A DNA stretch of 64,000 nt from positions 2,505,001 to 2,569,000 of the forward strand of contig NZ_CP021247.1 of assembly GCF_017309955.1 (NCBI RefSeq), in the 5' to 3' direction. Each line of letters begins with the position of its first letter. The first letter of the stretch is position 1. Below are positions 8,298-16,340 of this stretch, piece after piece. Made by a program: the position numbers and the translations under genes. The notes under the pieces are model-generated. The model was not told the DNA's origin and did not search any database. It saw nothing but the letters and a program-made list of their open reading frames with translations. This stretch comes from Novosphingobium sp. KA1 (GTDB lineage: Bacteria; Pseudomonadota; Alphaproteobacteria; Sphingomonadales; Sphingomonadaceae).

Positions 8298-10991
8298 TCA
8301 GCTTCCGAAGCGGTACTTCAGGCTGAGCCCATACATGCGCGGCGCGCCTACGGCAGCGGTCTGGAAGCCGGTGCCGGTGGCGAGGCCGGAGATGTAGGAA
8401 TAGTACTTTTCCTTGGTCACGTTGGTGGCAAAGAACGCGGCGTCGATGGGCAATCCGGCGATATTCTCCCAGCTGACGTTGAGATTCAGCAGGTCCGTCG
8501 GCTGCAGGTAGGACAGGCTCTGGATATAGGCCGCCGTGTCAGGATCGGTGATCGCTCCTGCCTGGCAACTGGGCAGGTTGGCTCCTGCCGTACCGTTGCA
8601 GCCGTAGTAAAAGCGGTTGCCGGTGTTCGCGAGCATCCTGTCGGTATGCGTGAACGTGGCCCCGAAGGTGATCTTGCCGATACTGTCGGAGAGCGGCAGC
8701 GTGTAGTTGCCCGAGACCGTCACCTTGTTCTTCGGCGTCAGCGCCAGTGGATCGCCGACCAGGTAGGTGCCTGAAAGCACGTAGGGCGAGCCGGGTTCGA
8801 GTGCGAAAGTCTTCACCGAAGTCAGCCTGGTGTTGAGGTAGGTGTAGCCCACCTGGAGCATCAGCCCCTCGAACGGACTGATCGAGCCTTCCACCTCGAT
8901 GCCCCAGATCCGCGACTTGCCCGCGTTGACCGGCGCCGCCGTGGGGGAGACCGTCGCGGCGACGCAGTTGCCGTCCTGATCGGTGGACTGGCAAGGGTTG
9001 GCGTTGAAGCCCAGTTGCAACTGCTGGTTGCTGAACTTGTTGTAGAAGCTGGCAATGTTGAAGTTGCCCGGCATCGATCCGTGCCAGCTTGTCTTGGCGC
9101 CGAGCTCGAAGGCATCGACTTTTTCCGGATCGAAGATTGCGAAAGCCGAAGTCACGTTCGGGGCGATGCCGCCGGCACGGTAGCCGCGCGCGTATTTGGC
9201 GTAGACGAGGATATCGTCCGTCGGCGTATAATCGAAATCGATCAGCCAGGTGGGGGCGGAGGACTTCTGCTTCAGGTCGCGGCGGCAGCCGTTGACTGCG
9301 TTCGGGTTCTGCACGGCAGCGTCGGGATAGGTGCAGAACGTGAAGAGCGGCCCGGCCGGGATCGGCTGGAAGGTCGGATAGCTCAGCGGATAGCCGGTGA
9401 TCGTCGTCGTCTGGACGCTGGTGTTGCGCTCGCGGTCCCAGGTGTAGCGGAAGCCCCCCGTGACCTTGAACTGGTCGGAGATCTTGTAGGTCGCCTGCGC
9501 ATAGAGGCCGACGTCATGGAACGAGGTGCGCCCGGCCGTGGTGTTGATGGCGCCGGCATGTTCGGTCGGGTCGAAGGCGCCGCCGAAGAAGACCGGCGTG
9601 ACCGCCGCCAGATAGCCCAGAATGTCGTAGCACTGGCTGGCCGCCACCGCTTCGGGGCCAGCGCAGGACTGGATCACCGGCGATTTCGATCCGACCACGT
9701 CGAGCGGGCGGACCGATTCCAGATAGCCGCCGATCTGCCAGTTCAGCCTGTCGTCGCTGGTCCGGCCCTGGACCTGGAACTCTTCGGTGAAGGTGGATTC
9801 GTCGGCCGTGCGGTGGCCGGGCAATGGCTGGCTGCTGGCAAAGCCGAAGCGGTAGCTGGGCAGGCCGATCGCGGCGATCGCCGGGCTCATGAAGGCGGTG
9901 CCGAAGATCGGGTTGTTGAAGGTGTTTTTCAGCTCGCCGTAGCTGACGATATTCTTGAACGTCAGCGTGTCGCTGGCGCGCCAGGTCGTGGTGTTGATGA
10001 TCTGCCAGACATTGAGCAGCGAGCGCGCATTGGGCAGGTCCTGCGCAAAGTCGTAGAAGCCCGAGCCCTGGTAATTGGCACTGTCGGGATCGAGCTGTTC
10101 AGCCGCGAAGCGGCCGAGGTTGTAGACCGGGTCGGCAGCAATCATCTTCTGCGCATCGCCGTGCGTGTCCGAGCGCGAGTACGTGGCGATCGTGTAGTTC
10201 TCAAGATCGGGCGTCAGTTCGGCAACCACGCTGAGGCGCGCCGAGAGATAGTCGACGTCGTTGAAGTCCTTGGGGCCGACGCCGCTGGTGTTGTGGAGGT
10301 AGCCGTCGCGCTTCATGCGATCGACGCCGAGGCGGACCTTGAAGGTATCGGCCAGCGGTACGTTGAGCACGGCCTGAACGCGGCGCATGTCGTAGTTGCC
10401 GATCGATCCCAGCACATAACCCTCGAACAGGTCGGTGGGCCTTTGCGGCACCAGCAGCACGGCGCCGCCGGTGGTGTTGCGGCCGAACAGCGTGCCTTGC
10501 GGGCCTTTCAGCACCTGCACGTTCTGAAGGTCGAAATAGGCGCCGGGGCCGGCACCGTCACCCGAAGGCAGGCCGTTGGAGGCGCCGCGCGGGGCCACCA
10601 CGTCGGCGAAGTAGACGCCGACCGAAGGCGCCGTTCCCAGATCCTGCACGAAGCCGCGGATCGCGAAGGACGAGTTCTGCGAGCCGAAATTGGTGTTGGC
10701 CGAAAGCGACGGCGTGCTGGTGGCAAGGTCTGCCGCGCTCACCACGTTGCGGTTGGTCAGCTGTTCTTGATTGAACACGGTGATGGAGATCGGCACATCC
10801 TGAAGGCGTTCCTCAGTGCGCCGGGCGGTGACGATGATGTCGCCGGGATTGGCCACCGGGCTTTCGCGCCTGCCGGTCTGCGGCTTTTCCGGGGCCGACG
10901 GTGCGGCATCCTGGGCCATTGCGGGCGCCGCGTAAACGGCTGCGCACCCGACGCCGAGCATGAGCGAAGTCTTGAAAATCCTTGCAAACAT
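8298..10991 (-). CDS. TonB-dependent outer membrane receptor
   Basis: Outer-membrane beta-barrel for energy-driven uptake of an unidentified ligand; 897 residues. The ATG at 10991 follows a GGAGAGGA ribosome binding site and starts a signal peptide cleaved near AAPAMAQ. A plug domain follows (DIIVTARRTEERLQDVPISI, FGRNTTGGAVL) and then a long barrel with TonB_dep_Rec-type strands ending in LSLKYRFGS. The plug style (VTARRTEERLQDVPIS) is that of the very numerous sphingomonad receptors for diverse organic substrates rather than classic siderophore receptors. The neighbouring AMP-binding enzyme and TonB-like protein are compatible with carboxylate or lipid uptake, but the substrate cannot be read from sequence. 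Confidence 0.95.
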   Translation of the reverse strand: MFARIFKTSLMLGVGCAAVYAAPAMAQDAAPSAPEKPQTGRRESPVANPGDIIVTARRTEERLQDVPISITVFNQEQLTNRNVVSAADLATSTPSLSANTNFGSQNSSFAIRGFVQDLGTAPSVGVYFADVVAPRGASNGLPSGDGAGPGAYFDLQNVQVLKGPQGTLFGRNTTGGAVLLVPQRPTDLFEGYVLGSIGNYDMRRVQAVLNVPLADTFKVRLGVDRMKRDGYLHNTSGVGPKDFNDVDYLSARLSVVAELTPDLENYTIATYSRSDTHGDAQKMIAADPVYNLGRFAAEQLDPDSANYQGSGFYDFAQDLPNARSLLNVWQIINTTTWRASDTLTFKNIVSYGELKNTFNNPIFGTAFMSPAIAAIGLPSYRFGFASSQPLPGHRTADESTFTEEFQVQGRTSDDRLNWQIGGYLESVRPLDVVGSKSPVIQSCAGPEAVAASQCYDILGYLAAVTPVFFGGAFDPTEHAGAINTTAGRTSFHDVGLYAQATYKISDQFKVTGGFRYTWDRERNTSVQTTTITGYPLSYPTFQPIPAGPLFTFCTYPDAAVQNPNAVNGCRRDLKQKSSAPTWLIDFDYTPTDDILVYAKYARGYRAGGIAPNVTSAFAIFDPEKVDAFELGAKTSWHGSMPGNFNIASFYNKFSNQQLQLGFNANPCQSTDQDGNCVAATVSPTAAPVNAGKSRIWGIEVEGSISPFEGLMLQVGYTYLNTRLTSVKTFALEPGSPYVLSGTYLVGDPLALTPKNKVTVSGNYTLPLSDSIGKITFGATFTHTDRMLANTGNRFYYGCNGTAGANLPSCQAGAITDPDTAAYIQSLSYLQPTDLLNLNVSWENIAGLPIDAAFFATNVTKEKYYSYISGLATGTGFQTAAVGAPRMYGLSLKYRFGS

Positions 10992-11653
10992 GTCTGTCCT
11001 CTCCTCCGGAAACCTTGTTCTCACGTCGGATCCGAGAAGGCGCGCGGGCCGGTTGATGCCGGGATCGCGGGCAAGGACGGTCCGACTGTCGACAAATTCC
11101 GGGAACGGCGGCCGCATGGCGGCCGTTTACCGGGCCGGGCTGCGGTTCACGCGTTCCCTTGCTACCGATCTCCCAAATAGAGCCGCGTGCCGATGACCGG
11201 CATCTTCTGGCCCACTCCCTTATCCGCGCAATCTTGTGTCTTTTTCTAAGCTGCTTGTTGTGTTCCATGAGTCCTGCGCGTGGCTTGCAGGATATATCCG
11301 GCCTCGAAGCTGTGCAATTATTCGAAGGAAAGCCCTTGATCGTCTTTTTGGTGACTGTGGCGGCCGGGACGCATGTCTGGCGGTGTCACTTGCCGATTGT
11401 CTGTTCGAGCGGCATCATTGTTCCTTTCCAGGCAATACGATGTGCCGTCCGGTCATAGGTAATTCCCGGGGGCGTTGCCTGAGTGGTCGGGATCGGGTTC
11501 GTCGAGTTCGCGGCGCAGCGCTTTGCCATGTCGCGCCGGAACATCAGCTCGGCAGGCAGAGAGCCGGTTGCCGGCCCTGGCCGATGCACTTGTCAGTGCC
11601 GCACCGATCATGGCATCGGGAACGAATGGCACAGGTGACGGATTGACCAGGGC
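10992..11653. other. Long intergenic region between receptor and tonB-like gene
   Basis: About 660 bp without a convincing gene. It presumably holds the receptor promoter near its right-hand side and the promoter of the tonB-like gene. The part from about 11210 to 11450 is less GC-rich than the surroundings. Small open frames here lack ribosome binding sites and recognisable residues. A GC-rich 6-bp hairpin lies near 11110-11124. I see no riboswitch or repeat. Confidence 0.5.
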
Positions 11654-12418
11654 ATGGTGATCGGGAGAGCTGAACCTGGCCTTCCCCGCCGGTCCAGGTG
11701 GGGCGTCGTCGCGCTGGTCGCCGTGCTGCATCTCTTGGCGATTATGGCGCTGGTGCAGGCTTTCACGCCCAGGATCGCCGCGACCATCGTCGGTTCGATC
11801 ACGACTGCCTTCGACGTTCCGCTCGATCCGCCGAGGCCCGTACCGCCCACGCCTGAACAACCAGCGCCTGAACAGCGGCGCAAGCCTGCCATGCCGCGCG
11901 AGAAAGGCGCAGCCGGTGCGCCCGGGCGCAAGGCCGCCCCGCGCGACGTCGCCGTGCCCAAGGCGCCGTTCGCGGTGAAGCCCACCGAGGCACCGCCGGT
12001 TGCCGGAACCGGACTGGAAAATGCCGCCGGAGCGGCCGACATGGGCCCGGGAACTGGAGCGTCCGGCCAAGGCATGGGTTTGGGGGCAGGAGCGAGCGGA
12101 GCGGGAACCGGAGGAGGCGGCGGTGCGAGCAAGCCGGTCAAGACTGCCGGGGACATCAATTCCGCCCGAGATTATCCGCGCGCCAGTCGTGACTTGCGGC
12201 TCGGGCACGAGGTGGTTGTTATCGTCCGGGTCGGCATCGATGGCAGGGTGAAGTCCTGCCGGGTTGCGAAGCCGAGCCCCGATGCGGAGGCGGATCGCAT
12301 CACGTGCCGTCTCGCGGTCGAACGCTTCCGTTTCCGCCCGGCGCGGGATGGGGCGGGCAACCCCGTCGAGGGCGACTATGGCTGGCGTCAGCGATGGTTC
12401 CTCACAGGACAGGAATGA
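11654..12418 (+). CDS. TonB-family energy transducer-like protein
   Basis: Inner-membrane protein expected to couple the proton motive force to outer-membrane receptors. It has 254 residues: a membrane helix near residues 17-38, a proline-rich linker (PPRPVPPTPEQPAPEQRRKP), a glycine/alanine-rich stretch, and a C-terminal TonB fold (about 170-254) with the pattern VGIDGRVKSCRV, then CRLAVERFRFRPARD. No exbB or exbD is in the window, so it must use distant partners. The ATG at 11654 has only a weak ribosome binding site. The divergent arrangement with a TonB-dependent receptor 660 bp away is suggestive but not proof of partnership. Confidence 0.8.
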   Translation: MVIGRAEPGLPRRSRWGVVALVAVLHLLAIMALVQAFTPRIAATIVGSITTAFDVPLDPPRPVPPTPEQPAPEQRRKPAMPREKGAAGAPGRKAAPRDVAVPKAPFAVKPTEAPPVAGTGLENAAGAADMGPGTGASGQGMGLGAGASGAGTGGGGGASKPVKTAGDINSARDYPRASRDLRLGHEVVVIVRVGIDGRVKSCRVAKPSPDAEADRITCRLAVERFRFRPARDGAGNPVEGDYGWRQRWFLTGQE

Positions 12419-12449
12419 CCTCGCCGTTGCATTGCCTTGAAGGGCGGTT

Positions 12450-13541
12450 ATGGCGATTCGCATGCAATCCCATTCCAGCGATCGTTCGCCTTCCATGCCT
12501 CAGATAGTCCCGGTCATTCTCTGTGGCGGCAGTGGCACGCGGCTCTGGCCGCGCAGCCGTGCGGCCATGCCCAAGCCGTTCCTGCCGCTGGTTGGTGATA
12601 CCACGCTGTTCGAGGCGAGCCTTGCACGCTGCCCGGCGGACCTTGGTTTTTCGGCGCCGGTGGTGGTGACGGGGACCAGGCATCTCGATCACGTCGAGGC
12701 GCAGCTTTCGGGTGCCCCCGGCGCCACGGTGATCGTCGAGCCGGCCGCGCGCAACACGGCCGCCGCCATTGCGCTGGCTGCCTGCCGCCTGCCGGACGAT
12801 GCGGTGATGCTGGTCTGCCCGAGCGACCACCACATCGGCCGCCCCGACGTTTTTGCCGAGGCCGCCGGCGCTGCCGCGGCGCTGGCGAGCGAGGGCTGGC
12901 TGGTGTCCTTCGGCATTGAGGCGACTGCGCCCGAGACCGGCTTCGGCTATCTCAAGCGCGGCGAGGCCATCGCCGGCACGCCCGGCTATCGCACCGCCCA
13001 GTTCGTCGAGAAGCCGGACCTTGAGCGGGCGAAGGCCTTTCTCGCCGATGGCGGTTATGCCTGGAACGGCGGCATCTTTGCCTTCCGTGTGGGCGACTTC
13101 ATGGCCGAGCTTTCTGCCCATCGCCCCGAAATTGCTGCCAAGGTGCGCGAGGCGGTCGAGAAGGGGGTGGCCGATGGCCATCGCTTCCACCCCGATGCGG
13201 CGACTTTTGCCGCAGTGCCGAGCGATTCGGTGGACTATGCGGTGATGGAAAACACCAGCCGCGCGGCGATGGTGCCGGCCGACATGGACTGGTCCGACAT
13301 CGGCAACTGGCAGGCGCTGCACGATGCGCTCGAACGCGACGAGAGCGGCAATTCGGTGCGCGGCAGCGGCGAGGCGGAACTGGTCGATTGCCGTAACGTG
13401 CTGGTCGACAGCGACGGGCCGCGCGTCTCGGTGATCGGGCTCGACAACGTCATTGTCGTGGTGGACGGCAACGAGGTGCTGGTCACCACGGCCGAAGGCG
13501 TGCAGAAGGTCGGAAAGCTGAACGGGGCCCTTAACCAATAA
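12450..13541 (+). CDS. manC: Mannose-1-phosphate guanylyltransferase (GDP-mannose pyrophosphorylase)
   Basis: Makes GDP-mannose from mannose-1-phosphate and GTP for polysaccharide or lipopolysaccharide sugars. The nucleotidyltransferase signature ILCGGSGTRLWPRSR lies near residues 22-36, followed by FLPL, VEPAARNTAAAIALA, CPSDHHI and FGYLKRGE; the sugar-binding FVEKPD and WNGGIF are also present. At 363 residues it lacks the C-terminal phosphomannose isomerase half of bifunctional enzymes; that activity is supplied by the next gene, 23 bp downstream. ATG 12450 has AAGG seven bases upstream; the ATG at 12495, just before the catalytic fold, is a possible shorter start. Confidence 0.93.
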   Translation: MAIRMQSHSSDRSPSMPQIVPVILCGGSGTRLWPRSRAAMPKPFLPLVGDTTLFEASLARCPADLGFSAPVVVTGTRHLDHVEAQLSGAPGATVIVEPAARNTAAAIALAACRLPDDAVMLVCPSDHHIGRPDVFAEAAGAAAALASEGWLVSFGIEATAPETGFGYLKRGEAIAGTPGYRTAQFVEKPDLERAKAFLADGGYAWNGGIFAFRVGDFMAELSAHRPEIAAKVREAVEKGVADGHRFHPDAATFAAVPSDSVDYAVMENTSRAAMVPADMDWSDIGNWQALHDALERDESGNSVRGSGEAELVDCRNVLVDSDGPRVSVIGLDNVIVVVDGNEVLVTTAEGVQKVGKLNGALNQ

Positions 13542-13564
13542 GGGCATCAATAGAGGATCTTGCA

Positions 13565-14380
13565 ATGACTGCCGCACTCGCGATCCGCGAAGTCGAGAAG
13601 CCCTGGGGCAAGGATGTCCTGCCCGCGCCTTTCGTCGCACCCGCCGGTGAGCGTATTGGCGAGGTGTGGTTCGAGCCGCCGGCTGCGTTGCCCGACCTGC
13701 TGGTGAAATACATCTTCACCAGCGAAAAGCTGTCCGTGCAGGTCCATCCCAGCGATGCGCAGACACTGGCCAAGGGCATCGGCAGGCAGGGCAAGGAGGA
13801 GTGCTGGCTGATCGTTGCCGCCGAGCCGGGTGCCACGCTCGGCATCGGTTTCGACGCGCCGATCGCGCAGGAGGCCATGCGCGCCGCCTCGCTGGACGGC
13901 AGTATCGAAGCGCTGATGACATGGCACGAAGTCCAGCCGGGCGATTTCTTCTACATCCCGGCCAATACCGTCCACGCCATCGGTGCGGGTGTCAGTCTGA
14001 TCGAAGTGCAGCAGAACAGCGACATCACCTATCGTCTCTACGACTACGGCCGCCCGCGCGAGTTGCATCTGGACGAGGGCATGGCGGTGTCGAAGGGCGA
14101 GGTCTACGATCTGGCGCGCTGGCACAAGCGCATCCCTTCGGGCGCGACGCAGGTGCTGGTCGATGGTCCGCTGTTCCTGCTCGATCAGGTGGCGGGTGCG
14201 CCCACGGCGGAAATTGCCGCGCGTTATCCCGGCGCACTGCTGGTTATCCCGCGCGAGCAAGCGGTGAAGGTCGGCGGCGACCTCATCGCGCCGGGTGGCT
14301 GCGCCCTTGCGCAATCGCTGGCCGAGGTCACTTTCGCCGAAAACGGAGTCTGCCTGCTGGCACGGGCCTGCGAAGGCTGA
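13565..14380 (+). CDS. manA: Class I mannose-6-phosphate isomerase
   Basis: Zinc enzyme interconverting fructose-6-phosphate and mannose-6-phosphate at the entry to GDP-mannose synthesis. At 271 residues it is a short class I form. The metal-site motifs KLSVQVHPSD, KEECWLIV and FFYIPANTVHAI, and the basic IEVQQNSDITYRLYDYGR segment are present. A GAGGA ribosome binding site lies upstream of the ATG. It follows manC by 23 bp, so the two form an operon; phosphomannomutase, the missing step, is not in the window. Confidence 0.93.
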   Translation: MTAALAIREVEKPWGKDVLPAPFVAPAGERIGEVWFEPPAALPDLLVKYIFTSEKLSVQVHPSDAQTLAKGIGRQGKEECWLIVAAEPGATLGIGFDAPIAQEAMRAASLDGSIEALMTWHEVQPGDFFYIPANTVHAIGAGVSLIEVQQNSDITYRLYDYGRPRELHLDEGMAVSKGEVYDLARWHKRIPSGATQVLVDGPLFLLDQVAGAPTAEIAARYPGALLVIPREQAVKVGGDLIAPGGCALAQSLAEVTFAENGVCLLARACEG

Positions 14381-14383
14381 TCC

Positions 14384-14845
14384 GTGTTCACCATCAGCGA
14401 TTCGACGATCGTCCAGACCATCCAATTGGCCTTGACGCCGGTCTTCGTACTGGTCGCCATCGGCAATATCCTGAACATCCTTTCGACCCGCCTGGGCCGG
14501 GTGGTGGACCGCGCCCGTACTCTCCAGGAACGTCATAACGAGACCGAAGGCCCCGCCCACGACATGGTGGTTCTGGAAATCCGGCTGGTCGACAAGCGCA
14601 TCCAGATCATCACCAACGCCATCCGCCTCATGGTGCTCTCGGCGCTGTGCATCGGCACGACGGTGGCGGTGCTGTTCCTGCAGGGGCTGGCCGGGTTCGA
14701 CATGCACGGCATTGCCGCGCTGATCTTCCTGGCCTCGATCGTGTTGCTGCTGGCGGCGCTGGTGCTGTTCCTGCGCGAGACGCAAGTGGCCAAGGAGGCC
14801 CTCAGCATACCGCGCGATTATCTGGAACTGCATCGGACTATTTAG
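14384..14845 (+). CDS. DUF2721 family membrane protein
   Basis: A 153-residue inner-membrane protein with a first helix at about 15-30 and two helices at about 83-103 and 110-132. Between them is a charged cytoplasmic segment with the family-typical NILSTRLGRVVDRARTL. The GTG start lies 3 bp after the manA stop, so translation is probably coupled to manA. The family has no assigned biochemical role that I know of, and operon membership does not by itself connect it with mannose metabolism. Confidence 0.85.
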   Translation: MFTISDSTIVQTIQLALTPVFVLVAIGNILNILSTRLGRVVDRARTLQERHNETEGPAHDMVVLEIRLVDKRIQIITNAIRLMVLSALCIGTTVAVLFLQGLAGFDMHGIAALIFLASIVLLLAALVLFLRETQVAKEALSIPRDYLELHRTI

Positions 14846-14913
14846 CCCGGTATCGTGAGGGCGATTGGCGTTTTTCGCACATCGCCTAGGCTCTCTCCCA
14901 AGGGAGAGAACAG

Positions 14914-16209
14914 ATGCATGCACCGGGTAGAGCCGTGCCGGATCGTACCGGCCAGCGAGAGGAATGGCGACGGGGCTGGAAACTGGTGCTGGCCTCGGCC
15001 GTCGGCTTCTCGTTCTTCTCGGTCTTGCTGGCAGGCACCGGGCTGTTTTTCGAGCCACTGGGCAAGGAATTTGGCTGGAACCGCTCGCTGCTCTCCGCAG
15101 GGCCGGGTATCGCGACGCTCGTCACCGCGCTGCTTTCGCCGTTCTACGGTGCGCTGATCGACCGCGTGGGATCGCGCCGTCTGGCGCTGCCGGGGATCGT
15201 GCTGGTCATGGCCTCGATGAGTTCATTCGCCCTGGCGAACGGTTCGCCGGTGCAATGGATCGCGCTCTGGGTGATCTTCGGGGTCTTGCTCACGACGATC
15301 AAGTCCACCGTCTGGACCACCGCCGTCGCCGGGATGTTCGACGAGGGCAGGGGGCTCGCCCTTGGTGTGACCGTGGCCGGAACGGCGGTGGCGCAGGCCA
15401 TTGTGCCGCCGCTCGGCAACTTCCTGATCGAGCATGCGGGATGGCGGGGGGCTTTTGTCTGGTTCGGCCTGGGCTGGGGCGGGCTGACGCTGCTGCTCTG
15501 CGCATTGTTCCTTTATGACGTTCGCGACCGGGCCCGCAGCGCGGCACAAGCGGCTGGTGAAGCGGCGCCCGCGCACGTTGCTCTGCACCTTCCAGGTCTG
15601 ACCCCGCGCGCGGCGCTGCGCAGCCGGGCGATCTGGCAACTGGCGGCGTCGACTTTCCTCGTCATGGCGCTGACTGTCGGCCTTGGCATCCACCTCTTCC
15701 CGATCCTCACCGAAGCGGGCGTCACCCGCGCCAACGCAGCATGGCTGACAGCCTTGACCGGCGTTGCGGGTATCGTCGGCAAGCTGGTCACCGGCGCACT
15801 GATGGATCGCTACAAGCCGAACTGGATTGGCGGCGTGACCATGGGCGTTACGGCGGTGACGTTCATCGTGCTGATCTGGTGGATCGATTCGACGGCGGCG
15901 GTGATCTTCGGCCTGCTGGTGAACGGCTATGCGGCCGGTACCAAGATGCAGATCTGCGCCTTCCTCACGGCCGGTTACGCCGGGATGCGGCATTTCGGTG
16001 CCATCTATGGGGTGATGGCGGCGATAGTTGCCTTCGCCTCGGGGTTGGGGCCGTGGCTGGCCGGCGTGGTCTACGACAAGTTCGGCGGATATGGGCCATT
16101 CCTGTGGGCGGGGGTTGCCGGTTGTATCATCAGCGGAGTGTTGCTGGTGAGGTTGCCTGCCTATCCGAAATGGGCAGAAAGCGGAGGGGCGTCGCTCTAC
16201 CCCGCATAA
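14914..16209 (+). CDS. Major facilitator superfamily transporter
   Basis: A 431-residue permease with about 12 membrane helices in two halves, starting after a GGGAGAG ribosome binding site. The MFS signature GALIDRVGSRRLALPG follows helix 2, with its counterpart GALMDRYKPNWIGG in the second half. The general look resembles monocarboxylate-porter-like members (large loop around 215-240 with charged and alanine-rich residues). The substrate is unknown. It lies 68 bp after the DUF2721 gene on the same strand and is tail to tail with the acyl-AMP ligase gene. Confidence 0.9.
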   Translation: MHAPGRAVPDRTGQREEWRRGWKLVLASAVGFSFFSVLLAGTGLFFEPLGKEFGWNRSLLSAGPGIATLVTALLSPFYGALIDRVGSRRLALPGIVLVMASMSSFALANGSPVQWIALWVIFGVLLTTIKSTVWTTAVAGMFDEGRGLALGVTVAGTAVAQAIVPPLGNFLIEHAGWRGAFVWFGLGWGGLTLLLCALFLYDVRDRARSAAQAAGEAAPAHVALHLPGLTPRAALRSRAIWQLAASTFLVMALTVGLGIHLFPILTEAGVTRANAAWLTALTGVAGIVGKLVTGALMDRYKPNWIGGVTMGVTAVTFIVLIWWIDSTAAVIFGLLVNGYAAGTKMQICAFLTAGYAGMRHFGAIYGVMAAIVAFASGLGPWLAGVVYDKFGGYGPFLWAGVAGCIISGVLLVRLPAYPKWAESGGASLYPA

Positions 16210-16274
16210 GTGTGTTCTCCCGCTCCAATGTGTGCGCTCGCCCGCAGGGGCTGCATTGCCGGTCTTCTGTTCGT

Positions 16275-16318
16275 CAAAAGAAAACGAGCCGGAAAGCGCA
16301 AAGCTTTCCGGCTCGTTT
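16275..16318. terminator. Bidirectional terminator between MFS and acyl-AMP ligase genes
   Basis: A 17-bp stem with a 5-nt loop is flanked by an A-rich run on the left and TTT on the right. The stronger T tract is on the minus strand, after the acyl-AMP ligase gene. Confidence 0.85.
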
Positions 16319-16340
16319 GCAATGTCGGAACCTGACAGAA

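Noticed and set aside
9015..11180. 721-codon plus-strand open frame opposite the TonB-dependent receptor
   Set aside because: Antisense shadow; the receptor has signal peptide, plug and barrel motifs.
11159..11646. Small open frames in the 10992-11653 intergenic region
   Set aside because: No ribosome binding sites, no conserved-looking residues and mixed composition.
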